Shown here one piece after another: positions 1 to 8,156 of a stretch of DNA of 64,000 bases. Location: NCBI RefSeq assembly GCF_000383855.1, contig NZ_KB912877.1:4818475-4882474 (forward strand), read 5' to 3'. How positions within the stretch are numbered: the first letter of the stretch is position 1; every line of letters starts with the position of its first letter. Origin of the DNA: Methylobacter marinus A45 (lineage in GTDB: Bacteria > Pseudomonadota > Gammaproteobacteria > Methylococcales > Methylomonadaceae). The notes beneath the pieces were generated by a model. That model had not been told where the DNA came from and did no database searches. It saw only the letters and a list, made by a program, of their open reading frames with translations. The translations under genes and the position numbers were made by a program.

Positions 1-260
1 AACGGCGCCAGGGCCTCGCTTTTGACGCCGTAGCGGATCCGCCGGATATGCGCCAGCTCCAGGGTCAGGGCCTGGATCTTGAAGTCCTTTTGCTCGATCT
101 CGGCGTTCTTGGCTTGCAGTTCGGCATCCTTGGCTTGCAGCTGCGCGACAGACTGATTGGCCTGCTCGAGCAGCGCCTGCACGACGGCCGCCACCTGCGT
201 TTTGGCGGCGGGGTCGAGGTTCAATTGATCGAGTTCGGCGAGCGGATTCATGGCCGACAT
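1..260 (-). CDS. tnpC: IS66 family transposase TnpC, N-terminal part (runs off window)
   Basis: Reading leftward from an ATG at 258-260, the frame stays open to the window edge and encodes about 86 residues. It begins MSAMNPLAELDQLNLDP and continues into a Gln/Glu/Lys-rich coiled coil (AELQAKNAEIEQKDFKIQAL), followed by LAHIRRIRYGVKSEAL. This layout, a leucine-zipper-like N-terminus followed by the R-R-x-x-Y-G-x-K-S-E motif, is typical of the large IS66 transposase, whose DDE catalytic domain would lie beyond position 1. The accessory genes tnpB and tnpA lie just upstream in the usual order. Only the N-terminus is visible, so whether the element is intact is unknown. Confidence 0.85.
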   Translation of the reverse strand, partial: MSAMNPLAELDQLNLDPAAKTQVAAVVQALLEQANQSVAQLQAKDAELQAKNAEIEQKDFKIQALTLELAHIRRIRYGVKSEALAP

Positions 261-324
261 TATACCCTGAAAAACCGCTGCATGCCTTGTTTTTACTGGG
301 TTTCAGGTCATTTTACCCGGCCTT

Positions 325-687
325 TCAGACCTGCCAATCGGCCGGCGGCAAAACCGACAACCGCTGCCAGTCCACGCCGGCGATCAGCCACTGCCATTGC
401 GCCTGACTGATCGAGAAACAGCGGTCGCCATCCCGGGGCCAGATGAAATGGCCGCGATGCAGCCGCCGCTGGCACAACCAGACGCCGTTACCGTCCCACA
501 GCAGCAGTTTCAGGCGATTGCCCGCCCGGTTGCGGAACACGAACGCCGAGCCCGCGCACGGCGCCTGCTCCAACGCCTGCTCCAACGCCTGCTGCACGAT
601 GGCCGACAGGCCGTCAATGCCCCGGCGCAGATCCACCGGCTCGACGGCCAGCCAAATCTGTGGCGGGGCTTCGATCAAGCCAGGCAT
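325..687 (-). CDS. tnpB: IS66 family accessory protein TnpB (Orf2)
   Basis: 120 codons, the usual TnpB length. I chose the internal start MPGLIEAPPQIWLAVEPVDLRRG because it matches the conserved IS66 Orf2 N-terminus; the frame remains open upstream to 897 but that part overlaps tnpA. Conserved blocks visible are VDLRRGIDGLSAIV, FVFRNRAGNRLKLLLWDGNG and the closing W-x-x-L-x-x-G-x-F-x-W-P-like stretch. The start overlaps the tnpA stop by 13 bp, as is normal for IS66 elements and implies coupled translation. Odd point: a 12-bp unit is tandemly duplicated at 563-586, adding an extra ALEQ block between the two halves of the protein. Confidence 0.88.
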   Translation of the reverse strand: MPGLIEAPPQIWLAVEPVDLRRGIDGLSAIVQQALEQALEQAPCAGSAFVFRNRAGNRLKLLLWDGNGVWLCQRRLHRGHFIWPRDGDRCFSISQAQWQWLIAGVDWQRLSVLPPADWQV

Positions 688-968
688 CGCAGCAGCTCCG
701 CCAGCCAGACGGCTGAAATGGTCGGCGGCAGTTCCAGGCGATGGCCTTGGCCGCACTGCAACACCAGACATTCGGCATGCGCTGTTGCGCTTTGAACCTG
801 GACCGGGATCAAGGTCGGCGGAGACATCCGCTCGCGCTTTCGGTAATCCGATAGTCGGGCGGCAAACGTATGGGTATCCAGGCCGTGCTGCCGGCAATAC
901 GCCGACTGCTTTAAACCGCTACGGTGCCAGGCTTCGATATGATCGAGCCACTGTTTTGATAAGGCCAT
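675..968 (-). CDS. tnpA: IS66 family accessory protein TnpA (Orf1)
   Basis: 97 residues starting MALSKQWLDHIEAWHRSGLK, with a helix-turn-helix-like N-terminal half (SAYCRQHGLDTHTFAARLSDYRK) of the kind found in IS66 Orf1 and IS3 OrfA proteins. It is the first gene of the leftward tnpA-tnpB-tnpC set, and an upstream GAGGATGAGC can act as ribosome binding site. Its probable role is DNA binding or regulation of transposition; the family is required for IS66 transposition but has no known catalytic activity. Confidence 0.85.
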   Translation of the reverse strand: MALSKQWLDHIEAWHRSGLKQSAYCRQHGLDTHTFAARLSDYRKRERMSPPTLIPVQVQSATAHAECLVLQCGQGHRLELPPTISAVWLAELLRCLA

Positions 969-1228
969 TGCTCATCCTCGTTAAAAAATAATAAGGATGA
1001 CTGTTTTGGCGGCGTTAGCACAGGTGGAACGACTGGACGCTTACCCTTTTCTAAAGATTTAGCAGGATAGTTCTGCTCCGGGACAAGCATTCTTCGCCTT
1101 GAGCCAAACTTTGCGACAAATCCAGCCAATTGATGTCATATATATCACAAGGTCTTCCTATGCGTTAGGAGAGTCAAGGCGATTGTTGCTGGCTCATACC
1201 CTATCCTCTGCTGTAAGGAGAAACAAAA

Positions 1229-2878
1229 ATGTATACCAAGAACATACTATTTCGACATACTTTTTTGGTTTCTCATGGCATTTTAATGCCGGTTTTTTTG
1301 GCATCGTGCACGCCTTGTGTGACCTATACCGATATGTGTGATTTGATCGGCGGTATCCCGGATGCCGAGGCGATGTCTTCAAACCGGAGCGTCATACTTG
1401 AAGATCCAGGGACGATTATCGCCTACCATGGATCGGCCTGCGCAGAATCCACCAAATCTGGAACAGAGGATGTGTTAAAGATTGAAGAGAGTCTTGAGAT
1501 TCCGCCATACGCCGCGGATGCCACTGTATTTCTTAACGGCTGGCGCATGAATTACCTTAGCAGCGATCATCATGTGGCAGGGCTTGGAACCATGATCAGC
1601 CATATCCGGCTGGAAAACAAAACCCTGAAATGGCAGGCGGCAGGCGTGCTTTCGGACGACAATTTTGATGATGCTTACCGATGGTGTTACCACTATACCG
1701 TCGTCGCCTGGAACCCTTCCAATCTCGATCTGGTTGTCGATCATAAAGACGGGAACTGTGATTCCCGAAACCCTGCTGAGACGAACTTCTTCATAACCGA
1801 TAACGCAGACACGAAAACCGCACTTTCTGCTTTTCCCAGCTTCATCTTCAACCCCAATTTCGCATCCGGCAAAACGGTTGCCATACTCCCGCGCGGATTC
1901 GGCTTCAAGTGGAGCGCCGACTGCGAAACGGACCACCACCTGCTTCAGGTCGGGGTCAATCTGGATCATAGCGAAATCTTTGTCGAGAACGGAAAAAAAT
2001 ATAAGAAAGGCATTGAAGATCTGACCCCGGTACCGGTTCCCCAACCGCCCCCGGCAAGCACCATGAACCAGGTCGATTCCGGCTTTGCAAGCTGGGATAC
2101 CTATGCCATGTTCAAGGACAACGATGCGAGAAGAGATTACGGATTTGGCGAGATGGTGTCCGGGCTCGGCGGAAAAGATGTTGGCGTGATCCAACCCCCT
2201 TATTCAATCCTGCCGCGCGAGGATACTGGCATCTTCGGGGGATGCCTTGGTGCCCCGCCGCCGGCAGGCGTAAAAACAGAGCAAGTCGTCGTTGATAACG
2301 TTCCCTTCGAATACGCGATTCCCATGCTCACGGGATGGGAGTTGTATTATCCTTGTGACGATGAGCATGTAACCGATCTGGGAGCATGGCTGGACGAGAT
2401 CCATTACGACAAGCCCCCGAACACCCCCACAGGAACATTGAAATACACGTTATCATCCATACTGAAAGACAAGAACAGTGATCCCATACATGATTATTCT
2501 CACAAGGTCACCATCTTGGGTTTTAAGCCAGTTACTTCCGCTCTGGCGCCGGATTTGGTGCCTTTCAGTCCTCTCGGTACAGACCCTTTGGCCTTTTGCA
2601 GAATGGAGCAGTCGGGAACGCTGCTGAGAGTTTCAGTCAGGAATCAGGGCAATGGGAATGCAGCCGCTTCAAGGACAACAGTCGCCTTTAATACTGGCTC
2701 CGTTACCGTTGATACGCCGCCCATTCCAGCGGGCGGATCGACTGACCTTCTGGTCAACGTGCCAGCAAACTGCTTTAGCCCTGATTGCTCTTTCAGAATT
2801 ACAGTTGACTCCGATAATCAGGTCAACGAATTTAATAATGAAGGAAACAATAGCGTAAACGGTGGCTGCTTAGGCTGA
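1229..2878 (+). CDS. Exported lipoprotein with C-terminal CARDB-like domain
   Basis: 549 residues. An AAGGAG ribosome binding site sits about 8 bp before the ATG. The N-terminus has a hydrophobic stretch and a lipobox-like LASC (Cys27), indicating a lipoprotein. Residues about 450-549 contain LRVSVRNQGNGNAAASRTTV, PPIPAGGSTDLLV and VDSDNQVNEFNNEGNN, the signature of a CARDB beta-sandwich adhesion-type domain. The central part (about 60-440) is not a family I recognise; it is rich in aromatic residues, Asp and Pro and contains several cysteines. It stands alone between the IS66 end and a repeat region. Function unknown; a surface binding role is inferred only from CARDB. Confidence 0.8.
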   Translation: MYTKNILFRHTFLVSHGILMPVFLASCTPCVTYTDMCDLIGGIPDAEAMSSNRSVILEDPGTIIAYHGSACAESTKSGTEDVLKIEESLEIPPYAADATVFLNGWRMNYLSSDHHVAGLGTMISHIRLENKTLKWQAAGVLSDDNFDDAYRWCYHYTVVAWNPSNLDLVVDHKDGNCDSRNPAETNFFITDNADTKTALSAFPSFIFNPNFASGKTVAILPRGFGFKWSADCETDHHLLQVGVNLDHSEIFVENGKKYKKGIEDLTPVPVPQPPPASTMNQVDSGFASWDTYAMFKDNDARRDYGFGEMVSGLGGKDVGVIQPPYSILPREDTGIFGGCLGAPPPAGVKTEQVVVDNVPFEYAIPMLTGWELYYPCDDEHVTDLGAWLDEIHYDKPPNTPTGTLKYTLSSILKDKNSDPIHDYSHKVTILGFKPVTSALAPDLVPFSPLGTDPLAFCRMEQSGTLLRVSVRNQGNGNAAASRTTVAFNTGSVTVDTPPIPAGGSTDLLVNVPANCFSPDCSFRITVDSDNQVNEFNNEGNNSVNGGCLG

Positions 2879-2992
2879 TACCGTACGGAATAAACAGCAG
2901 GAGTAAATACCGTGCTGTAATATTTCATCGGCATTGTTAATTAAGGAACGCGCATAAAATTACTTCCTCAAGTGCGCGGATGAATTTCCGGT

Positions 2993-3037
2993 GTAGGTGC
3001 GAATTCATTCGCACTGTGCGGATAATTCCGCACCTAC
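2993..3037. repeat. REP-like palindrome, GTAGGTGCG family
   Basis: Outer arms GTAGGTGCG and CGCACCTAC enclose ATTCATTCGCAC and GTGCGGATAATTC, giving a cruciform-capable unit. Related units occur at 9817, 21998, 27534, 50379, 60376 and 60487. The preceding bases from 2944 (AGGAACGCGCATAAAA onward) also recur, inverted, at about 22105-22155, so the mobile unit is larger than the palindrome. No gene is visible between 2879 and 3671 apart from this and the MITE-like element. Confidence 0.75.
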
Positions 3038-3073
3038 AATTCCCTGATTTATTTCATGCCCATTACTAAGTAT

Positions 3074-3393
3074 CTGATGTTACGCAGCCAGTAGAAGTTA
3101 GATTGATTTAATAAAGTGTCGCTATCGCGACGGTTTTATTTAATCGGGTTTATCGCACCCGAAGGCGAGTTACTTTCTTTTGCGCGGCCAAAAGAAAGTA
3201 ACCAAAGAAAAGGCCGCCCGGTTGCCGCTTTCATCCTGTGCTCCTCGCTTTCGCCGAGGGTTGCCAAAAGGGACTCCTGTCCCTTTGGCAACGCGCTTCA
3301 TCCCTGAAGCGCCCCTTCGGGCTATTCTCGGCGAAAGCTGCGGTGCTCGGCGCGGCAAACGGGATGAAACCACCCGTGCGTGCGTAACATCAG
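3074..3393. mobile_element. MITE-like non-autonomous element, copy 1 (320 bp)
   Basis: Bounded by perfect 12-bp terminal inverted repeats CTGATGTTACGC (3074-3085) and GCGTAACATCAG (3382-3393). The flanks carry TAAGTAT on the left and TTAAGTAT on the right, a probable AT-rich target duplication. The interior holds short inverted segments (TTACTTTCTTTTG.CGCGGCCAAAAGAAAGTAA; GACTCCTGTCCC) that give short open frames on both strands, none resembling a protein. Copy 2 (20700-21219) is the same type in opposite orientation and copy 3 (27422-27674) shares the ends. Confidence 0.75.
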
Positions 3394-3671
3394 TTAAGTA
3401 TGGTATTTAACTCACCGTTCCATTTAAGCATCAAAAGCATAACGGAACATTTGAGCATAACTTTGCTTTTGCTGTATCACTTTGATTTTCGACGTAGCCG
3501 AGCAAGAAAATGCCTGAATAAACTGTTATAGCCTTGTATGCTCGCGCCACCCGCAAAACCAGGTGCCTGGGAAAAGCCCTTTGCGTTCGTCGTAATCCGC
3601 CCCCCGGTTTCCTGGTCGCCTTTTAGTTCACCCAAACATCGTAAACAAGTGATGGTTCAACACCGCCCCGT

Positions 3672-4637
3672 TTATTTTCTCCGTGTTCGCCGCAACTGAA
3701 TTTGCTGGCCGTCCCGCTTGGCCTGGAGAGGCAGAATATCCTCAAGGGCATGCAGAAATAAATCAATATCATCCGAATTAAAAATCCCGCTGAGCGTCTC
3801 TTCCGCGAGTTTGGGATCGGCGAAAATAAATCGGACCGGATGATAACGTTCCAATTCAAGCGCAACTTCACGCAATGGCGTGCGTTTAAAGACCAATCGC
3901 CCATGCAGCCAGGCGGTCAGTTGATCGGCTTCCTCAGCTTGCAGCCGGCCTAAACCGGTCGCCTCTGTATAACGACTCTCGTCGCCTGCGCTAAGATGTA
4001 CATCGACCACATCTTGATCGTTATTCAATTCCACTTCGCCTTCCAATACCGAAACGGTCGCGCCTTGCGGTTGTTTTAGGACATTAAAGCGGGTACCAAC
4101 ATCGCGAATATGCAAATCGCCTACCTGTACGGTAAATGGACGCAGACGGTCGTGACTAACTTCAAACAGCGCCTCGCCCTGTGTCAACACAACGCTACGC
4201 TGCAATAAAGAGATTCTGACCGAAACCAGGGTATCGGTATTCAAGTCGATATGAGAATTATCCGTCAAATCGATGCGCCGGCGCTCGCCCATGCGGGTCG
4301 CATAGCTAACGGTTTCGGCGCTATATTCTAGCCATGCGCCGCCGAGCAAGGCAGTCGTCACAATAAAAAAAGCCAGTGATGTCAATACGGATGCCGATTT
4401 TCGTGGTTTTGCCGAGCGAGCTTCAGCCAATCCGGACACCGGCATAAACTTGATATCATCCATATTGGCCCAGATTCTTTCGGCTTCCACGTAAGCCGCC
4501 TGGTGGCTTTCGTCTTTTGCCAGCCAGGCTTCAAAGCGAAGCCTGGCTTCCGCGGGACATTTTTCTGCCTGCAAGCGCACAAACCATTCGATAGCCTGTT
4601 TCAATTGCCTTTCATTGTATGAAGAAGATGAACTCAT
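3672..4637 (-). CDS. fecR: FecR family anti-sigma / signal-transduction protein
   Basis: 321 residues, typical for FecR. The cytoplasmic N-terminus (about 1-80) has the FecR_N signature, with WFVRLQAEKCPAEARLRFEAW and a Trp-rich segment including AERIWANMD. One membrane segment lies near 87-106 (SLAFFIVTTALLGGAWLEYS). The periplasmic part has the FecR core (YATRMGERRRIDLTDNSHIDLNT, RSVVLTQGEALFEVSHD, PFTVQVGDLHIRDVGTRFNV) and a C-terminal STN-like segment (VALELERYHPVRFIFADPKLAEETLSGIF). It lies 23 bp downstream of fecI in the same direction. It should relay occupancy of the TonB receptor at 5737 to the sigma factor. Confidence 0.92.
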   Translation of the reverse strand: MSSSSSYNERQLKQAIEWFVRLQAEKCPAEARLRFEAWLAKDESHQAAYVEAERIWANMDDIKFMPVSGLAEARSAKPRKSASVLTSLAFFIVTTALLGGAWLEYSAETVSYATRMGERRRIDLTDNSHIDLNTDTLVSVRISLLQRSVVLTQGEALFEVSHDRLRPFTVQVGDLHIRDVGTRFNVLKQPQGATVSVLEGEVELNNDQDVVDVHLSAGDESRYTEATGLGRLQAEEADQLTAWLHGRLVFKRTPLREVALELERYHPVRFIFADPKLAEETLSGIFNSDDIDLFLHALEDILPLQAKRDGQQIQLRRTRRK

Positions 4638-4660
4638 CAGGGATTTTTACAAACCGTTTG

Positions 4661-5173
4661 TCAGAATTTTTCCATGTATTCGTGGCAATGCAGCATGGCT
4701 TTGACTAAACGCCTTTGCACCGTTTTTTCAGAGATCCCCATTTTCAAGGCAATGTCGGCATAGCTTAATTCGTCGATTTTGCGTAGCAAGAACACATCCC
4801 GGTATTTTCTCGGCATTGAGTGGATGGCATCCAACAATAGCTCGCATTGTTGACGCAACGCCGTTACTTCATCCGGAAGATGCCTTGGGCAAACCAAGGT
4901 TTCATCGAGAGCAATCCCGCTGTTTCTCGGGTGCTGCTGCCATTTCAGATAATTGATGGCCAGTCGGTCGGCCACACGGAACAGTAAGCCGATTAGGTTT
5001 TCGTCATGCTTCACCGCATTATCGCGCAGCAAGCGCAGGTATGTTTCCTGGCATAAATCCTGGGCCGTTTCAGGGCAGCGAACCCTGTTTACCAGGAATT
5101 GGGACAGAGACTTACGATGGTCTTGAAACAGTTGGCAAATCTGATCGTTGGTGAGCGGCGGCAGGATTGACAT
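4661..5173 (-). CDS. fecI: FecI-type ECF sigma factor
   Basis: 170 residues, with sigma-70 region 2 (VRCPETAQDLCQETYLRLLRDN) and region 4 (MPRKYRDVFLLRKIDELSYADIALKMGISEKTVQRRLVKAM, including the helix-turn-helix). No N-terminal or C-terminal extension is seen, so this is a plain iron-starvation ECF sigma factor. It is first in the fecI-fecR pair, which is divergent from the TonB-dependent receptor, its expected target promoter. I saw no convincing Fur box upstream by eye. Confidence 0.92.
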   Translation of the reverse strand: MSILPPLTNDQICQLFQDHRKSLSQFLVNRVRCPETAQDLCQETYLRLLRDNAVKHDENLIGLLFRVADRLAINYLKWQQHPRNSGIALDETLVCPRHLPDEVTALRQQCELLLDAIHSMPRKYRDVFLLRKIDELSYADIALKMGISEKTVQRRLVKAMLHCHEYMEKF

Positions 5174-5461
5174 AACTCAGGTCTTCAGAAAATTGTTTTA
5201 CTCAGCTGCGAAGCTGTATCGCAAAAGCTTCGAATGGTTCCGCTTAAGTCAAGCAATTTTTGCACCACAAGCTTGGGTTCGGCTGCCATTACGGAACGTT
5301 TTATTGTTTAGCATTGACGATCAGGATGCCAGGACAAATTGATTTTATTGACAAAATACTAAAGCATGAAGTGATGCGCGAGACTATTTTTGATACTCGT
5401 AAGGCGGCAAAGCCCAAGAGGACAATCGCGTTTGCGCCAGCAGAATCTTGAGACTGACTCG

Positions 5462-5491
5462 GTATAACTATGTCATATGACATAGTTATAC
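5462..5491. promoter_or_regulatory. 30-bp perfect palindrome in the fecI/receptor intergenic region
   Basis: The 15-bp half GTATAACTATGTCAT is followed by its exact reverse complement with no spacer. It lies in the 563-bp gap between fecI and the TonB receptor gene, about 245 bp upstream of the receptor ATG. There is no T-run, so a terminator is unlikely; a perfect dyad of this length in a promoter region suggests a regulator binding site. It does not match the usual Fur consensus. The rest of the gap (5174-5461, 5492-5736) shows no gene. Confidence 0.5.
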
Positions 5492-5736
5492 GTTAAATAA
5501 CACAGTTTAATAAACAGCTGGCAGGAGTAATGCCCTCATTGCGACTAAGGATTAGGTCGTCAACAATATCCCTGTTTACATAGGATGCGTTCTGCCCATA
5601 TATGGACATCCTATGCATTGCGCAACATCAGAAAATAATTTCAAAAAATGACCAGTTCGACGGCTTTGCTTTGTTATTAAAGTTAAGACGACTAAAAACG
5701 TTGAATCTTGACTCAAACCAAAACAGGGAAAATAAC

Positions 5737-8154
5737 ATGGTTAAAAGCTTACCGACTATCGCTACCAGCAATGCCGGGCGTATTGAGCACAGACTTGAAA
5801 TCTGTAAATTAATCCGGCATGGCGTCCTGATCGCTCCGCTGCTGATGAGAAATGCTTATGCCGACGACGAAACTCATATCTTTGACCTGCCCGCGCAACC
5901 TCTATCCACAACGCTGAACAATCTGGCCGAATCGACCCACACCCAGCTGCTTTATGCCGACTCAACAGTGAAAGGTTTAACCGCAGCCCCGGTGAAGGGC
6001 AGATACACGGCTCGGCAAGCGCTCGCTATTGCACTGGGCGAGAGCGGCCTTGACTACAAAGTGGTGGATAACTCGGTGATTACAGTTGCCGGCAGACCTG
6101 AAGCCGAATCAGTCACCACGTTGAAAGCGATGACAGTGGTTGGCAAGATGGAAGATGATCCGAATGATCCTTATAACAAAGACTACACAGTCACTAACAG
6201 CTCTACTGCCACTAAAACCGATACGCCGATTATGGAAACGCCGGTGTCGATTGAAGTAGTAACCCAAGAAGTTCTAAAAAATCAGCAGGCGTTTAGAATT
6301 GAGGATGCTGTAAAAAATGTTAGTGGTGTTCAAAAGAAGGCTTTCGGTGGTTCTGATAATTTCATCATACGTGGTTTTGATTCAGGGCGTCTGCTATTTC
6401 GTAATGGCACCAGAATTCCTTTGTTAAACCTGGACTTTGCCAATATACAACAGATTGAGGTTTTAAAAGGCCCTGCCAGTATTCTGTTTGGCCGAATAGA
6501 GCCTGGCGGGATGGTTAATGCGGTTACAAAACGCCCTCAAGAGGATGCATATTATTCATTAGAACAACGCTTTGGTTCATATGATTTATATCGGACTGAG
6601 GCGAATGCTACCGGTGCCATTACAGATGATAAATCATTGTTGTATCGTGTCGATTTATCTTATCTCGATACCAATTCCTTTCGTGACAATCTTTTTGATG
6701 AACGTATTTTCGTCGCCCCCAGCTTGACCTGGAAACCCACGGAAAGCACCGAATTTAATCTTTCCTATGAATATCTCGATGAAGATCGACCTTTTGACTC
6801 CGGGCATCCGGCAATTGACAAGAATTTAGGTCAGTTACCGATCAATCGACAATTTGATCAACCTGGGCTTTTCGATAATTATCAGAATCATTTGGTGGAT
6901 CTTAACTGGAGCCATAAATTCAACGACCAATGGCAACTGCGTAATGGTGTGACTGCGATGTTTCTCGATGAAGATTGGCAAGAAACCTATTCCAGCGCAT
7001 TATTAACTGATAATAGAAGTTTAGTACGGCGTTCATGGTTTGGTAACCGAAACCGTGACCTACAAACGGTACATCTAGATTTAAACGGCAAATTTGATAC
7101 ATTTGGCATAAAGCATAATATATTGGTCGGTGGAGACTATTTTTCCGAACATATCGAGCAATCGGTTACCGATGTTAGTTTAGATACCATTGATATTTTC
7201 AATCCGGTTTTTCCAAATTTAGATCTCAATCAATTGAGGAATGCTCCAAGAAATGTCAATTTCTTAAGCGAGAACTCCTGGTACGGTATTTATTTCCAAG
7301 ATCAGATAACGATATGGGATAAATTACATATTTTAGGTGGTGGACGTTATGACATCACTACATCAGGTACCGGTTTTTCAGCTAACTCATTGGATGAAGC
7401 GAATGCTAGTTTCAGCGACATCGAAATCAACAAATTCAACCCAAGAGTCGGTATTTTATATCAACCCTGGCAATGGCTCTCGGTTTATGGCAATTATATT
7501 GAATCCATTGGCTCGCCGAATAATGGGCGTACGCGAAGTGGCACACCTTTTGCTCCGGAATCTGCCGAACAGTATGAAGCCGGTTTTAAAACGGAATTGT
7601 TTGATGGCCGTTTGACTTCGACGGTCGCATTTTTTCATCTAACTAAAACCAATGTTCTTACGCCTGATCCTAATGATCCACAATTCAGCATTGCGATCGG
7701 AGAAACCAGAAGTCAAGGCATAGAAGTCGATATTTCAGGACAAATAACCGATGAATTGAATCTGATCGGCACGTATGCCTGGACCGATACCAAAATCACC
7801 CAAGACAATCGTGGCGATCAAGGTAACCGCCTACCGTTTGCGCCATTGCATTCAGGTAGTCTGTGGCTGAAATACGATCCACAGCAAGCATTTTTGAGAG
7901 GTTTCAGTTTTGGCGCCGGCGTGTTCGCCGCCGATAAACGTTACGGTGACAATGCGAACAGCTTTTCCGATGCCGCCTATGCGCGTGTCGATGTGATGGC
8001 GGCCTATAAATTTAATATCGGACCGACGCGTCTCACCACCCAAGTAAATATTAATAATGTAACCGACACTGAATATTTTACGTTGCGCCAAAGAAGTCAA
8101 AACATACCGGCAGAGCCGTTGACTGTACTGGGTTCGATACGGTTGGAGTATTAA
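5737..8154 (+). CDS. TonB-dependent siderophore receptor with STN signalling domain
   Basis: 805 residues from the ATG at 5737, chosen over an in-frame ATG at 5602 because the signal peptide (GVLIAPLLMRNAYADD) follows naturally and AGGG lies just before it. After the signal come an STN domain (FDLPAQPLSTTLNNLAEST.. to about residue 115), a TonB-box-like MTVVG, a plug domain (TPVSIEVVTQEVLKNQQ, NIQQIEVLKGPASILFGRIEPGGMVN) and a beta-barrel ending in the aromatic residue of SIRLEY. STN-bearing receptors signal to FecR/FecI, and that pair lies divergently next door. The ligand cannot be told from sequence, but the plug resembles the FpvA/ferric siderophore class. Confidence 0.93.
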   Translation: MVKSLPTIATSNAGRIEHRLEICKLIRHGVLIAPLLMRNAYADDETHIFDLPAQPLSTTLNNLAESTHTQLLYADSTVKGLTAAPVKGRYTARQALAIALGESGLDYKVVDNSVITVAGRPEAESVTTLKAMTVVGKMEDDPNDPYNKDYTVTNSSTATKTDTPIMETPVSIEVVTQEVLKNQQAFRIEDAVKNVSGVQKKAFGGSDNFIIRGFDSGRLLFRNGTRIPLLNLDFANIQQIEVLKGPASILFGRIEPGGMVNAVTKRPQEDAYYSLEQRFGSYDLYRTEANATGAITDDKSLLYRVDLSYLDTNSFRDNLFDERIFVAPSLTWKPTESTEFNLSYEYLDEDRPFDSGHPAIDKNLGQLPINRQFDQPGLFDNYQNHLVDLNWSHKFNDQWQLRNGVTAMFLDEDWQETYSSALLTDNRSLVRRSWFGNRNRDLQTVHLDLNGKFDTFGIKHNILVGGDYFSEHIEQSVTDVSLDTIDIFNPVFPNLDLNQLRNAPRNVNFLSENSWYGIYFQDQITIWDKLHILGGGRYDITTSGTGFSANSLDEANASFSDIEINKFNPRVGILYQPWQWLSVYGNYIESIGSPNNGRTRSGTPFAPESAEQYEAGFKTELFDGRLTSTVAFFHLTKTNVLTPDPNDPQFSIAIGETRSQGIEVDISGQITDELNLIGTYAWTDTKITQDNRGDQGNRLPFAPLHSGSLWLKYDPQQAFLRGFSFGAGVFAADKRYGDNANSFSDAAYARVDVMAAYKFNIGPTRLTTQVNINNVTDTEYFTLRQRSQNIPAEPLTVLGSIRLEY

Positions 8155-8156
8155 CG

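Larger units (their letters stand above)
1..1044 (-). mobile_element. IS66-type insertion sequence, tnpA end
   Basis: The element contains tnpA, tnpB and the start of tnpC in leftward orientation. The outer end is placed at 1044, because reading inward from there gives GTAAGCGTCCAGTCG, which matches the GTAAGCG-type terminal inverted repeats known for this family. The other end is outside the window, so neither the partner repeat nor the 8-bp target duplication can be verified here. Confidence 0.75.

Noticed and set aside
3116-3410. Several overlapping short open frames on both strands
   Set aside because: They lie inside the MITE-like element; the same DNA read in copy 2 gives the same peptides in other frames, with no protein-like features.
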